A stretch of 64,000 nucleotides of DNA from Zoogloea sp. (GCF_028689785.1 NZ_JAQVCN010000001.1:186001-250000), one strand, 5' to 3'; positions 28,464-38,735 are shown, counted from the first letter of the stretch. Notes: a model not told the origin generated them from the sequence alone. A program made the numbers and translations.

Positions 28464-30320
28464 ATGCCCATCCACCTCCTCCCCGACCACCTGATCAACC
28501 AGATCGCCGCTGGCGAGGTGGTGGAGCGCCCCGCCTCGGTGCTCAAGGAGGTGCTGGAAAACGCCATGGATGCCGGCTCCACCGCGGTGGAAGTGCAACT
28601 GGAGCAGGGCGGCGTGCGGCGCATCCGGGTGGCCGACGACGGCTGCGGGATCCCCAAGGACGAGCTGCCCCTGGCCCTGGAACGTCACGCCACCAGCAAG
28701 ATCACCAGCCTCGACGACCTGGAGCGGGTGGGCACCATGGGCTTTCGCGGCGAGGCCCTGGCCGCCATCGCCGCCGTGTCGCGCATGAGCATCACCAGCC
28801 GCGCCGACGGCGCCCCCCACGCCTGGCGCATCGACGCCGACCCGCGCGAGCTGGCCCCCGCCGCCCTCAACCACGGCAGCGTGGTTGACGTGGCCGACCT
28901 GTATTTCAACACCCCGGCCCGGCGCAAGTTTCTGAAGAGCGAGGGCACCGAGTTTTCCCACTGCGATGACGTCTTCCGGCGCGTGGCCCTGGCCCGACCC
29001 GACGTGGCCTTGCAACTCAGCCACAACGGCCGGGTCAGCCAGCGCCTGCCCTCCGGCACCCGCGAAGCCCGGGTGCGTGCGCTGCTCGGCGACGATTTCC
29101 TGGCCTCGGCCCGGGCCGTGGAGGCCGAATCCGGCCTGCTCCACCTGCACGGTTTTGCCTCGCTGCCGGCCTACTCGCGCAGCAACCGGGACGCTCAGTT
29201 CTTCTACGTGAACGGCCGCTTCGTGCGCGACAAGCTGGTCACCCACGCCATCCGCGAGGCCTACGCCGATATCCTCCACGGCAGCCGCCACCCGGCCTAT
29301 GTGCTGTTCCTGGAGCTCGACCCGTTTGGCGTGGATGTGAACGTGCACCCGGCCAAGATCGAGGTGCGTTTCCGGGATTCCCGTGCCGTGCACCAGTTCG
29401 TGTATCACGCCCTGCAACGCACCCTCGCCGCCTCCGGTGCCGGGGCCGGCATGGCCGCGGGCAGCCCGCCCGCCGACAGCACGGAAGACACGGCCCCGGC
29501 GCCCACCGCCGCCGCAGTGCCCTATCCCCACGCCCCCCAGCCCTACCAGTCGCGGCTGGCCATGGAGCCGGTCACCCGGGCCTACTACGACTTCGCCGCC
29601 TCGGCCCGCCCCGAGCCCGTCACCAGCGAACCCTTGCAGAGCCGCAGCGACGGCTTTGTGGCAACGGCCTTCGCCCCCCGCAGCGCGGTGCCCCTCATGC
29701 AGCCCGGCGCCGCCCCCGCCCTGCCCGCCAGCGACCTGGCACCGCCCCTGGGCTACGCCCTCGCCCAGCTCCATGGCGTGTACATCCTGGCCCAGAACGA
29801 GGGCGGGCTGATCCTGGTGGACATGCACGCCGCCCACGAACGCATCCTCTACGAGCGCCTCAAGACCCTGCTCGATGGCACCCCCGGGGTGCAGCGCCTG
29901 CTCATCCCTGCGGTCTTTGGCGTGGGGCAGAAAGACATGCTCACTGCCGAGGAACACAGCGAACTGCTCGAACGCATGGGCTTTGAAGTTGGCCCCGCCG
30001 GCCCCCAGGAGCTGGCCGTGCGCAGCGTGCCGGCGCTCCTCGCCAGTGCTCCGGTAAGCGAACTGGTGCGCGCCCTGCTGGCCGAGCTGCGCGACTTCCC
30101 CAGCACCGAGGTCATCACCGCCCGCCGCAACGAGCTGCTCGCCACCATGGCCTGCCACGGCGCCGTGCGCGCCAACCGCAGCCTGACCCTGCCCGAGATG
30201 AACGCCCTGCTGCGGGAAATGGAGGCCACCGAGCGGGCCGATCAATGCAACCACGGCCGCCCCACCTGGACAGCCCTGAGCATGGCCGACCTGGATCGCC
30301 TGTTCCTGCGCGGACGCTGA
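28464..30320 (+). CDS. mutL: DNA mismatch repair protein MutL (endonuclease type)
   Basis: Predicted product of 618 residues. The N-terminal GHKL ATPase motifs are complete: ENAMDAGS, VADDGCGI and TMGFRGEALAAI. A proline/alanine-rich linker (~330-420) leads to the C-terminal dimerisation domain. That domain carries the metal-binding endonuclease motif as DMHAAHERILYE, plus MACHGAVRANRSL and QCNHGRPTW. This form, with methionine instead of glutamine, is also found in Neisseria MutL, which nicks DNA, in keeping with organisms lacking MutH. The ATG at 28464 gives the canonical start IHLLPDHLINQIAAGEVVERP. Confidence 0.96.
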   Translation: MPIHLLPDHLINQIAAGEVVERPASVLKEVLENAMDAGSTAVEVQLEQGGVRRIRVADDGCGIPKDELPLALERHATSKITSLDDLERVGTMGFRGEALAAIAAVSRMSITSRADGAPHAWRIDADPRELAPAALNHGSVVDVADLYFNTPARRKFLKSEGTEFSHCDDVFRRVALARPDVALQLSHNGRVSQRLPSGTREARVRALLGDDFLASARAVEAESGLLHLHGFASLPAYSRSNRDAQFFYVNGRFVRDKLVTHAIREAYADILHGSRHPAYVLFLELDPFGVDVNVHPAKIEVRFRDSRAVHQFVYHALQRTLAASGAGAGMAAGSPPADSTEDTAPAPTAAAVPYPHAPQPYQSRLAMEPVTRAYYDFAASARPEPVTSEPLQSRSDGFVATAFAPRSAVPLMQPGAAPALPASDLAPPLGYALAQLHGVYILAQNEGGLILVDMHAAHERILYERLKTLLDGTPGVQRLLIPAVFGVGQKDMLTAEEHSELLERMGFEVGPAGPQELAVRSVPALLASAPVSELVRALLAELRDFPSTEVITARRNELLATMACHGAVRANRSLTLPEMNALLREMEATERADQCNHGRPTWTALSMADLDRLFLRGR

Positions 30321-30467
30321 GTTTTACCAATCGAACAGCACGCGTCACGGGGGATTGTCATCCGCCCCGTATAAACTGCGGGCTTTTGCTGCCCGCTCGA
30401 CCCGAATCGCGCAAACCTCGACCCCAGGCGCTTGCCTGCCCGACGGTCACGATTGGAATCCTGTCTG

Positions 30468-32096
30468 ATGCCCTCGAACTACACCTACCCCTCACCGTCG
30501 GCCACCACACGGCCGGGCTGGGGAACGCTACTCATCCTCCTGTGCCTGGCCCTGGCGGTGCGCCTGTGGCTGTTCGTCGGCCTGTCCGGCTCGGACGACG
30601 CCGTCTATTCCCTGCGGGGCCTGGAAGTCACCCTTGGCCAGTGGCTACCCTCCGACTACGTCGGCGATCTGCGCTACGGCATGAACCTGCCCATCGCCGT
30701 CTCGCTGAAGCTGCTGGGCATGAACGACGCCGGCCTGGTCGGTTGGGGCCTGCTGTGCTCCCTGGCCGAAATCGCCCTCATCTACCTTTTTGCCGAGCGC
30801 ACCTGGGGCCGGCGCGCGGCGGTGTTCTCCAGCGCGATCCTGATCGTCACCCCCCTGCACCTGACATCGGCCACCAATATGTGGGCCGACGCCCCTTTCT
30901 CGCTCTTCCTCAGCACATCGGCGATCCTGCTGTGGGCCGGCGTGCGTTCCGGCCGGGCGCCACTGATCCTCGCCGCCGGTCTGGTCTGCGGGCTGGCAGG
31001 CTGGATCAAACCCGAGCCCGCGGTGGTCTTTGGCCTGATCCTGACCATCCTGGCCCTCGTCCACCTCAAGGCACGCCGCCAGGTGGGCTGGATCTTTGTC
31101 GGCGCCATCCTCGCCGCCATTCCCAACCTGATCCTGTTCACCTGGGCTTTCGGCGACCCGCTTTACTACCTGCATGCGGGCGCCCGCAACCTGCAATCGA
31201 ATTTCATCGAAAACGCCGCCCCCTGGGGCGACCATTCGGGCAGCTACTATTTCCGCCTGTTCTTCATCGACGGTCGCGCCTTCTGGCTCGCACCGCTGCT
31301 GGCCGTCCCGGGCATGGCCCTGGCGCTGTTTAAGGGCAGCGACGAGGAGCGCCGGGCCGGGCGCTTCGTGACCCTGTGGGCCGTGCTGCTGGTGCTGGGC
31401 TTTTCCTTCTTCGTTTACTCCCTGTCTCCCCTCCGCCTGATCCCGAAACAGTACAACTACGCCCTGATCTTCGCCGCGCCCCTTGCCCTGCTGGCCGGGC
31501 TCACCCTGACCCGGCTGAGCCCGCTGCTCGCAATACCGGTGCTCTTGACCGCTGTGATCGGCGGACTGCTGCTGGGTTGCCTGGACGGATTCTCCCGTCA
31601 CCTCCACGGAGAAACCCACTTCGCCTCGCTGCGCTTTGCGCGCCAGCACCCGGAGGCCGTGGTTTTCGTGAGCAGCCAGGGCTACAACCTGAACAGCGTG
31701 CTACGCCTGATGGGCCGTGAGCACGCCCCCAACGCACGCCGCCTCGGCGAACTTGCACCGGCCCGCGACGAGCCCTCCCCGCTCCCCGCCGACCGCCCCT
31801 ACTTCGTGGCCTTTCACCCCAGCTGGCCGGAGACCCGAGGCAAGGCAGGGCAACTGCTGAAGGGGGACAGCGCACACTGTCTGAGCCCCGTTGCCGAGCG
31901 TATCGGCACCCCCAATGGCACCGAACGGGTGCTCAGCGCACTGCTGGTGGCCGTCCGCTCGGTGCTCCCCCCTGCCCTCGACCAGAGAGTGAGCTTCACC
32001 GACGATGTCCTGCACCCCCAGCCGGTGCGCCTCTATGCCCTTGACGGAGCCTGCCTTCGCCAGGGCAGCACCCGACTCGCCGACCTTCGCCCCTGA
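30468..32096 (+). CDS. Glycosyltransferase family 39-type membrane protein
   Basis: Integral membrane protein of 542 residues with about eleven to twelve hydrophobic segments in the first 400 residues and a soluble C-terminal part. The first periplasmic loop carries the acidic pair GLSGSDDAVYSLRGLEV, matching the catalytic loop of ArnT/PMT-type enzymes, which transfer sugars from polyprenyl-phosphate donors to lipids or proteins. Acceptor and donor are unknown. The ATG at 30468 follows a weak ribosome site; the frame runs 12 codons further. It lies between mutL and the pseudouridine synthase genes with no related glycan genes nearby. Confidence 0.75.
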   Translation: MPSNYTYPSPSATTRPGWGTLLILLCLALAVRLWLFVGLSGSDDAVYSLRGLEVTLGQWLPSDYVGDLRYGMNLPIAVSLKLLGMNDAGLVGWGLLCSLAEIALIYLFAERTWGRRAAVFSSAILIVTPLHLTSATNMWADAPFSLFLSTSAILLWAGVRSGRAPLILAAGLVCGLAGWIKPEPAVVFGLILTILALVHLKARRQVGWIFVGAILAAIPNLILFTWAFGDPLYYLHAGARNLQSNFIENAAPWGDHSGSYYFRLFFIDGRAFWLAPLLAVPGMALALFKGSDEERRAGRFVTLWAVLLVLGFSFFVYSLSPLRLIPKQYNYALIFAAPLALLAGLTLTRLSPLLAIPVLLTAVIGGLLLGCLDGFSRHLHGETHFASLRFARQHPEAVVFVSSQGYNLNSVLRLMGREHAPNARRLGELAPARDEPSPLPADRPYFVAFHPSWPETRGKAGQLLKGDSAHCLSPVAERIGTPNGTERVLSALLVAVRSVLPPALDQRVSFTDDVLHPQPVRLYALDGACLRQGSTRLADLRP

Positions 32097-32204
32097 AGCT
32101 GCGGCGTTGACGGGGTCGCCCAGCCCCGCCGCCGGTCGGGGGTAGTTGCCGTCGCACTACTTCCGCGGAGACAATACCGGGTTGATCCGCGTAACCCCTC
32201 ATCC

Positions 32205-32924
32205 GTGAAACTCGAACGCATCCTCCAGAATCAGGGCTTCGGCAGCCGTCGTCAGTGCCGGCAGCTCGTCGAACTCGGCGAAGTCCGCATCGACGGTGAA
32301 ATCGTCGACAACCCGGGCGCCGAAATCGCCACCACCGGTCTCGTCTTCGAAGTCGAGGGCGAAGCCTGGACCTATCGCGAAAAGACCTATCTCGCCCTGT
32401 ACAAGCCATCCGGCTACGAGTGCTCCCACGAGCCCAAGCACCACCGGGGCGTATATAGCCTGCTGCCCCACCAGCTCGTGGCCCGCAACGTGCAGAGCGT
32501 CGGGCGACTCGACGTGGATACCACCGGCCTGCTGCTCTTCTCCGACGATGGCGCCTTCATCCACAACCTGTCCTCCCCCAAAAAGCACGTCCCCAAGATC
32601 TACCGCGCCGAACTGTCCGAGGACGGCGGCGAGACGCTCATCCAGCGCCTGCTGGCCGGCGTCGACCTGATCGACGAACCCCAGCCGGTGCCGGCACTCA
32701 GCGCCCGCCTGCTGGCCCCGCGCACCCTGGAGATGAGCGTCGATCTTGGCAAATACCACGTGGTCAAGCGCATGATTGCCGCCGCCGGCAACCATGTGGA
32801 ACAGCTGCACCGCAGCGGCTTTGGCGGCCTCAGCCTGGGTGAAGGCTGCCTTGCCGGGCTAGCCGAAGGCGAATGGGTCTACCTCGAAGCGGCCGACCTC
32901 CAACAACTGCATCCCGCCGCCTGA
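32205..32924 (+). CDS. rsuA: RsuA-family rRNA pseudouridine synthase
   Basis: Predicted product of 239 residues. An N-terminal S4 RNA-binding domain ([30 protein letters not shown]) is followed by the RsuA/RluB catalytic domain with active-site aspartate in [19 protein letters not shown]. The closest E. coli counterpart by size and motif is RsuA, which makes pseudouridine 516 in 16S rRNA; orthology is likely but not proven. It starts with GTG at 32205. It lies 11 bases upstream of a second pseudouridine synthase gene. Confidence 0.85.
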   Translation: MKLERILQNQGFGSRRQCRQLVELGEVRIDGEIVDNPGAEIATTGLVFEVEGEAWTYREKTYLALYKPSGYECSHEPKHHRGVYSLLPHQLVARNVQSVGRLDVDTTGLLLFSDDGAFIHNLSSPKKHVPKIYRAELSEDGGETLIQRLLAGVDLIDEPQPVPALSARLLAPRTLEMSVDLGKYHVVKRMIAAAGNHVEQLHRSGFGGLSLGEGCLAGLAEGEWVYLEAADLQQLHPAA

Positions 32925-32935
32925 AAGGGCCGACC

Positions 32936-34180
32936 ATGACCGACACGCCCCGCCGCCGCCCGCCCGCTCCCACCCGGGTCGGCACCCTGAGCCTCAAGCC
33001 CCGCGCCGCAGCCCCCGCCAACCAGGCCCCGGCCGACGCGGCCCCCGCCGCCAAACCCGAGACCCGCGACTGGCGCAAGCCCGCCACCGGTGCCGGCCGT
33101 AAACGGGGCAAGGCATCTTTCCCCGAACAGGCCAACACCGAGCCCGTGCGCCGCAACGCTGATGCCGGTAACGAACGCCCCAGCGGCGATCGTCCGCCCC
33201 GTCAGGATGGCGACCGCCCCGCCCGCCCGTATGCTGATCGCCCACCTCGCCAGGATGGCGAGCGCCCGGCGCGCCCTTTCGGAGAGCGCCCACCCCGCGC
33301 TGCCAGCGACCGCCCCCGTGGCGACCGCCCGACGAATCAGGGTGGCGACCGCCCTGCCCGCCCGGAAGGCGAGCGCCCGCCCCGCCACGAACGCAAGGCC
33401 TGGACTGGTGAGCCGCGCCCGGCCCCGACTCCGTCCCCCCTTCGGGATGACGGCTCCATCCGCCTCTCCAAACGCATGACCGAGCTGGGCCTGTGCTCCC
33501 GCCGGGAGGCCGACGAATACATCGAGAAGGGCTGGGTGCGCGTGGACGGCCGGGTGGTCAGCGAGCTGGGCTCGCGGGTCAAACCGGGCCAGCAGGTCGA
33601 GCTCGACCGGCGCGGCCAGACCTTCCAGGACCGCCGCGTCACCATCCTGCTCAACAAACCCGTGGGCTATGTGTCGGGCCAGGCCGAAGACGGCTACGAG
33701 CCTGCCAGCGTGCTCATCACCGCCGACAACCGCTGGGCTGAAGACCCCTCCGAAACCCGCTACCTCACCAGCCACCACAAGGGCCTCGCCCCCGCAGGCC
33801 GCCTGGACATCGACTCCATCGGCCTGCTCGTATTCACCCAGGACGGGCGCATCGCCAGAGCCCTCATCGGCGACGACTCCAGCATCGAGAAGGAGTACCA
33901 CGTGCGCGTCGAAGGCACCGTGGACGCCGCCGGGCTGAAGCTGCTCAACCACGGCCTGTCCCTCGACGGCGTGGCCCTGCGCCCGGCCAAGGTCAGCTGG
34001 CTGAATGAAGACCAGCTGCGCTTCGTGCTGCGGGAAGGCAAGAAACGCCAGATCCGGCGCATGTGCGAACTGGTCGGGCTGAAGGTCATCGGCCTCAAGC
34101 GGGTGCGCATCGGCCGCGTCATGCTCGGCCACCTGCCGCCGGGCCAGTGGCGCTACCTGGGCCCCGACGAGGTCTTCTGA
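32936..34180 (+). CDS. RluB/RluF-type pseudouridine synthase with a long basic N-terminal extension
   Basis: Predicted product of 414 residues. The first ~160 are low-complexity and rich in Arg, Pro and Asp, built on a degenerate unit like [12 protein letters not shown] ([22 protein letters not shown]). An S4 domain ([25 protein letters not shown]) and the catalytic domain with [20 protein letters not shown] follow. The C-terminal [26 protein letters not shown] is typical of RluB/RluF, which modify 23S rRNA. Basic disordered extensions occur in this family in betaproteobacteria and may help RNA binding. The ATG at 32936 follows the upstream synthase by 11 bases, so the two share a transcript. 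Confidence 0.85.
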   Translation: MTDTPRRRPPAPTRVGTLSLKPRAAAPANQAPADAAPAAKPETRDWRKPATGAGRKRGKASFPEQANTEPVRRNADAGNERPSGDRPPRQDGDRPARPYADRPPRQDGERPARPFGERPPRAASDRPRGDRPTNQGGDRPARPEGERPPRHERKAWTGEPRPAPTPSPLRDDGSIRLSKRMTELGLCSRREADEYIEKGWVRVDGRVVSELGSRVKPGQQVELDRRGQTFQDRRVTILLNKPVGYVSGQAEDGYEPASVLITADNRWAEDPSETRYLTSHHKGLAPAGRLDIDSIGLLVFTQDGRIARALIGDDSSIEKEYHVRVEGTVDAAGLKLLNHGLSLDGVALRPAKVSWLNEDQLRFVLREGKKRQIRRMCELVGLKVIGLKRVRIGRVMLGHLPPGQWRYLGPDEVF

Positions 34181-34196
34181 ATCCGCGAGCCCCACC

Positions 34197-34832
34197 ATGT
34201 CCATGACCGCCCTGCGCCGCCTCGTCGCCACCAGCCTTGCCGGCCTGCTCATCGGGCCGCTGGCCAGCGCAGCGCCCCTTGAAGCCGTGTACGAAGGCAG
34301 CCTGGTGCCGGAATCCTTCGACGCGCCCTTCCCGGTCACGGTCGAACTACGCGACCTGCAGGGGATCATTGTCGGTCAGGTCAAGGTTGGGGGGCCTTAT
34401 TCCGGGTCGGCCCCGATCGCCTCCGGGGAGTTCGACAGCGGTCGCTGCACCCTCCGCGCACCGATCAGCCCCGGCACCGTACTGCGCCTCACCGGCACCT
34501 GCCACCCGCGGCTGTTCGAAGGCCGCTACACCCTCAGCTCAAACCGCAAGGACGGCAGTTCCACGGGCAGCTTCCGGCTGATGCGCAAGGCCGATGGTGG
34601 CAAACGGGGCGATGAGACCGCACGCCGCGGCGCCGTGCTGCCCACCACGACCCTGACCGAGTGCATCAACGCCAACACCCGCTGCCTGGTGGGCTGCCCG
34701 CAGGGCGATTACAACGCCGAATTCCTGTGCGTAAACCGCTGCCGCCAGCGTCACCTGGCCTGCAAGGGCAAGACCACGCTGCCGCCTCCTGCCCCCAACC
34801 GCAGCACCGCCCCCGACACCACCGAGCGCTGA
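34197..34832 (+). CDS. Secreted protein of unknown function
   Basis: Predicted product of 211 residues with a signal peptide (TSLAGLLIGPLASA). A beta-rich middle (PLEAVYEGSLVPESFDAP...VGQVKVGGPYSGSAPIASGEFDSG) is followed by a cysteine cluster near the C-terminus (TECINANTRCLVGCPQGDYNAEFLCVNRC) and a proline-rich tail. The six closely spaced cysteines suggest disulfides. I do not recognise a family. It follows the pseudouridine synthase by 16 bases and may be co-transcribed. Confidence 0.6.
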   Translation: MSMTALRRLVATSLAGLLIGPLASAAPLEAVYEGSLVPESFDAPFPVTVELRDLQGIIVGQVKVGGPYSGSAPIASGEFDSGRCTLRAPISPGTVLRLTGTCHPRLFEGRYTLSSNRKDGSSTGSFRLMRKADGGKRGDETARRGAVLPTTTLTECINANTRCLVGCPQGDYNAEFLCVNRCRQRHLACKGKTTLPPPAPNRSTAPDTTER

Positions 34833-35007
34833 CCCGGCGCAAGCCGCCACGGGCCAGCACACTCCGCTCAGCCGATGCGGAAACGTGAGGTGGCGCCTCC
34901 TCATTGAGCATCTTCGGAAAACCGCCCCCGATCAGAACGCCCCTCCGCCAGAGCCACAGGCTGAAGGTATAATGCCCGGTTTTCCCGCACCAGCCAGGGC
35001 CCCGATC

Positions 35008-36112
35008 ATGGAAGCAGAACGCCTCAACGCCATCTCCAACAAGCTCGCCGACCTGAAGGCCCGGGAGCTCGAACTTCGGAGGTATCTTTGACTACGATAC
35101 CAAGGCAGAAAAGCTGATCGAAGTCAGCAAGCAGCTCGAAGACCCGAACATCTGGAACGACGCCGCCCAGGCCCAGGAGCTCGGCAAGGAAAAGAAAACC
35201 CTTGAAGGCGTGGTCGTGACCCTGCAGGAAATCGAACAGGGCCTCGCCGACGGCAAGGACCTCTTCGAACTCGCCTCCATGGAAGAGGACGAGGACACCA
35301 TGCAGGCCGTCGAAGCCGACGTTGCCAGCCTGGAAACCCGGGTGGGCGAACTCGAATTCCGCCGCATGTTCAACAACCCGATGGACGGCAACGCCTGCTT
35401 CATCGAAATCCAGTCCGGCGCCGGTGGCACCGAGGCCCAGGACTGGGCCGGCATGCTCGAACGCATGTACCTGCGCTATTGCGAGCGCAAGGGCTTCAAC
35501 GTAGAACTGCTCGAAGAATCCGAAGGCGAAGTGGCCGGCATCAAGAGCGCCACCATCAAGGTCGGCGGCGAGTACGCCTACGGCTTCCTGCGCACCGAGA
35601 CCGGCATCCACCGCCTCGTCCGCAAGAGCCCCTTCGACTCCAATGCCCGGCGCCACACCAGCTTCTGCTCGGTGTTCGTGTTCCCCGAGGTGGACGACTC
35701 CATCGAGATCGACATCAACCCCGCCGACGTGCGCACCGACACCTACCGGGCCTCCGGCGCGGGCGGTCAGCACATCAACAAGACCGACTCCGCGGTGCGT
35801 CTCACCCACATCCCCACCGGCATCGTCGTGCAGTGCCAGAACGACCGCTCCCAGCACCGCAACAAGGACGAAGCCTGGTCCATGCTGCGCGCCCGCCTGT
35901 ACGAAGCCGAACTGCGCAAGCGCCAGTCCGAGCAGCAGAAGCTCGAAGACGCCAAGAGCGACATCGGCTGGGGCCACCAGATCCGCTCCTACGTGCTCGA
36001 CCAGTCGCGCATCAAGGATCTGCGCACCAGCTACGAAGTCGGCAACACCCAGGCCGTGCTCGACGGCGACCTGGACGGCTTCATCCAGGCCAGCCTGAAG
36101 CAGGGCGTCTGA
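35008..36112 (+). CDS. prfB: Peptide chain release factor 2 (programmed +1 frameshift)
   Basis: Release factor 2, which reads UGA and UAA stops. Translation begins at ATG 35008 and meets an in-frame TGA at 35089-35091. The ribosome slips +1 on CTT and continues from 35090, giving 367 residues. The catalytic GGQ motif is in [19 protein letters not shown], and the stop-recognition region lies upstream ([18 protein letters not shown]). The main domain ORF is complete and the GGQ is intact. Autoregulation follows from the frameshift: low RF2 slows termination at the internal UGA and raises read-through. Usually lysS follows prfB closely in many relatives; here a 7 kb block intervenes. Confidence 0.97.
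35078..35091 (+). other. prfB programmed +1 frameshift site
   Basis: CGGAGGTATCTTTGA: a Shine-Dalgarno-like GGAGGT lies three bases before the slippery CTT-TGA-C. This is the conserved RF2 autoregulatory signal; the TGA is the internal stop and the next base (C) is the weakest terminator context. Confidence 0.95.
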
Positions 36113-36135
36113 GCCCGTCGACCGCAGGAGTTGTG

Positions 36136-37380
36136 ATGAAGCGTCTGCTCGTCGGCCTGCTGGCCGTCATCCTGCTCCTGCTGGCGGGGGTCACCGTGCT
36201 GGCCTTCCGGGCCATCCAGGACACCCCGCTGGTCACTGGCGACGGTGTGCTGTCCCCGTCGGCCGTCAGCCGTGCCAAAACGGTCATCCGCCTCAACGAC
36301 CCACGCCGCCTGCGCCCCGGCACCAACAGGGAGAGCCGCATCCTGGCCCCCGACCTGGAAACCCTGGTCAACCTGGCCCTGCGGCGGGGTCACGCCACGG
36401 TGGTCCTCGAAGACGGCCTGGCTGACCTGCGCTACACCCTGGCCATGCCGGCCACGCCCCTGGGCCGCTACCTCAACCTGTGGGCCCGGGTGGCCGTGGG
36501 GCCTGAGGGCGTAGAGTTCCACAAGGTTCGCGTGGGCAGCGTGCCCATTCCCGGCCCCCTGTTCCGCATGGGGCTCGATTACGCCATCGGCAAATCCGAA
36601 CTCGCTCCCGACCTCGCCCTGCTGCGCCAAACCATCCATCACGTCGCCTTCGTGCCCGGCGAGCTGCGCATCCGCTACACCTGGAAACCCGAAATCCTCG
36701 ACAGCGCCCGCGCCCGAGTACTGTCCCAGGAAGACCGGGAACGTCTCGCCGCCGCCCACCTCCGCCTCGTCGCCCACATGGACCAGGCCGGGGACGGCCG
36801 CCGCCAGGCACCCCTGGCCGATGTGCTCGGGCCGCTGCTGCAGGAAGCTGCAGGCGCCAATGCCGGCACCGACCTGGGGCGCGCCTACCGCAACCTGCTG
36901 CTGGTCACTGCCTTCCAGCTGTCGGGTCGCAACATCGCCCAGCTGGTGCCCGAGGCTGCCCAGTGGCCCCGACCACGCCCCCTCACCCTCACCCTGCGCG
37001 GCCGCGAAGACCTGGCCCAGCACTTCATGGTGTCGGCGGCCCTGGCCGCCTGGGCCGGCGAACCCCTGGCCAGCGCCGTGGGGGTGGGCAAGGAAGTGGA
37101 CGACGCCCACAGCGGCAGCGGCTTCTCGTTCGCCGATCTGGCCGCCGACCGGGCGGGCACCCGCCTGGGCGAGCTGGTGGCAGGCAACCCCCAGCGTCTT
37201 GCCGCGGCCGTGGGCGCCGGGCTCACCGACACGGCGCTGCTGCCGTCCATCACCGGCCTGCCCGAATCCATGATGACCGCCGAATTCCAGCGCCGCTTCG
37301 GCGGGGTCGGCGCGCCGGCCTACCAGCGCATGAGTGACGAGATCGACCGGCGCATCGACGCCCTGTCCCTCTTCCGCTGA
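36136..37380 (+). CDS. Membrane-anchored protein of unknown function upstream of the condensin-like genes
   Basis: Predicted product of 414 residues. One N-terminal membrane anchor (LLVGLLAVILLLLAGVTVLAF) leads a large, probably periplasmic, domain. Notable conserved-looking segments are LNDPRRLRPGTNRESR, HFMVSAALAAWAGEPLA and AHSGSGFSFADLAADRAG; the last has the look of a family signature, but I cannot name one. The ATG at 36136 has GCAGGAG upstream. It ends eight bases before the kleisin-like gene and starts 23 bases after prfB, so it could be transcribed with either. A role with the SMC-like genes is only suggested by position. Confidence 0.6.
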   Translation: MKRLLVGLLAVILLLLAGVTVLAFRAIQDTPLVTGDGVLSPSAVSRAKTVIRLNDPRRLRPGTNRESRILAPDLETLVNLALRRGHATVVLEDGLADLRYTLAMPATPLGRYLNLWARVAVGPEGVEFHKVRVGSVPIPGPLFRMGLDYAIGKSELAPDLALLRQTIHHVAFVPGELRIRYTWKPEILDSARARVLSQEDRERLAAAHLRLVAHMDQAGDGRRQAPLADVLGPLLQEAAGANAGTDLGRAYRNLLLVTAFQLSGRNIAQLVPEAAQWPRPRPLTLTLRGREDLAQHFMVSAALAAWAGEPLASAVGVGKEVDDAHSGSGFSFADLAADRAGTRLGELVAGNPQRLAAAVGAGLTDTALLPSITGLPESMMTAEFQRRFGGVGAPAYQRMSDEIDRRIDALSLFR

Positions 37381-37388
37381 CTGCGTCC

Positions 37389-38735
37389 ATGTCCGAAGTC
37401 CGCCTGGAAGAACTCCTCGCCCCCGGCGTCGTCGCCGACGATGTACCCGAGCTCGCCCCCCTGCTGGGCGCCCGGCCCCTGCTGTCGGCCTTCAGCACAC
37501 TCTTCCATGGCAGCGAGGCCGAAGTGCTGATGCGCCTGCTGGTGCTGCGCGAGATCGGCCGCGAGACCGACGCCCCCCGCTGGGGCCCGGAGCAGTTGCG
37601 TCAGCGCTTTGCCTTCCTCGACCCGGTCAAACTCGAGACCGTGCTGCGCCGGCTGCGTGGCAACGGCCTGCTGGAGATCGGCGAGGACAACCTCTACGCG
37701 CTCGCCGATCTGGGCCGCAACGCCGTGGCGGCCATCGCCATGCTGGTCAGCTTCAGCACAGAGGACGACCTGGAGCTGGGCTTCCTCACCGCCCAGCTGG
37801 CCGGCCTGCAGGCCGTGGGCAGCATCACCCCCGAGGCCCTCGGCCATCTGCTGGGCAAACTCAATGACCTGGCCTGGCATTTCGAGGACGCCATCGCCTC
37901 GGGCTCCGAATTCCGCATCGCCGATGCGCGCCGGCGTCTCTCCGCCAACACCCGCTGGATCGAGCGCGGCACCGAAGTGATGGGCGAGCTGCTGGCCGAC
38001 CCGGAGGTGCCCTTCGACCTGGCCCGCGTCGCCCAGCGCATCGGCCTGGCCCAGTCCCGCCTGGCCCGGGTAGACGCCGCTTTCCAGCGCGCCCTCAACA
38101 AGATCGAGGCCCAGCGTGTCACCCTCGGCGGCTCCGGCATCTCGTCCAGCGACGTGGCCGGCTGGCTTCGTCGCATGGACGGACGGGCCCTGGCCGAGCT
38201 GGCCACCGGCGCTCTCGCCACGGCACCGGAGCTCACCCTGCTGGCCGGTGGCCACGAACTCCTCGACCGGGCCGAGCTGGCCCTCTCCGACGAAGCCCGC
38301 CAGATCGAGGCCGACACCGCCCTCCCCCCGGCCGAAGACGCCCCCAGTAATCGCCAGCCCGAGCAGGAAGACCTGCGCCTGCTGCAACACTTCAGCCAGC
38401 GCCTGACCCGCCTGACCGCACCTGGCAGCCCCCCCGCCCCCCTGGCCAGCCTGGTGGCCGGCGGCGGCTTTCCGGCCGCGTCCTACCGCCTGTCCCTGCT
38501 CGCCCTGCTGGCCGACGGGGGCGGCGAAGGGGGCGCCACCCCCGCCGAGGGCCCTATCGGCGAGTTCATGCGCCTGCCCCTCGACGTGCTCTTCGAAGCC
38601 GCCACCGCCAAAGTTGGCGAGGACGAGATCGCCGCCATGTCCACCGGCCTGGTAGGCGCCAAAGGTAGCTTGCCGGCCGCCGACGCCCTGCCCGTCCTCG
38701 ACACCCTCGACGACACCTTTACCGACCCCGCCTGA
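37389..38735 (+). CDS. MukF/JetA-like kleisin subunit
   Basis: Predicted product of 448 residues, soluble and mostly helical. Residues ~45-105 look like a winged helix (VLMRLLVLREIGRETDAP, then LRQRFAFLDPVKLETVLRRL and NGLLEIGEDNLYAL). A long helical middle and a C-terminal winged-helix-like region (~365-440) follow. That order, the length and its place before a MukE-like and an SMC-like gene fit MukF/MksF/JetA, the kleisin that closes the SMC ring. Sequence identity to named members is low by eye, so the call rests partly on gene order. The stop overlaps the next start by one base (TGATG). Confidence 0.65.
   Translation: MSEVRLEELLAPGVVADDVPELAPLLGARPLLSAFSTLFHGSEAEVLMRLLVLREIGRETDAPRWGPEQLRQRFAFLDPVKLETVLRRLRGNGLLEIGEDNLYALADLGRNAVAAIAMLVSFSTEDDLELGFLTAQLAGLQAVGSITPEALGHLLGKLNDLAWHFEDAIASGSEFRIADARRRLSANTRWIERGTEVMGELLADPEVPFDLARVAQRIGLAQSRLARVDAAFQRALNKIEAQRVTLGGSGISSSDVAGWLRRMDGRALAELATGALATAPELTLLAGGHELLDRAELALSDEARQIEADTALPPAEDAPSNRQPEQEDLRLLQHFSQRLTRLTAPGSPPAPLASLVAGGGFPAASYRLSLLALLADGGGEGGATPAEGPIGEFMRLPLDVLFEAATAKVGEDEIAAMSTGLVGAKGSLPAADALPVLDTLDDTFTDPA

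Noticed and set aside
30378..30396. GCGGGC...GCCCGC hairpin after mutL as terminator
   Set aside because: The six-base stem has no T-tract behind it and such short GC stems are frequent by chance here.
33130..33410. Repetitive cgcccgccccg pattern considered as a CRISPR or satellite array
   Set aside because: It is in frame with, and explained by, the low-complexity N-terminus of the pseudouridine synthase; there are no uniform repeats or unique spacers.
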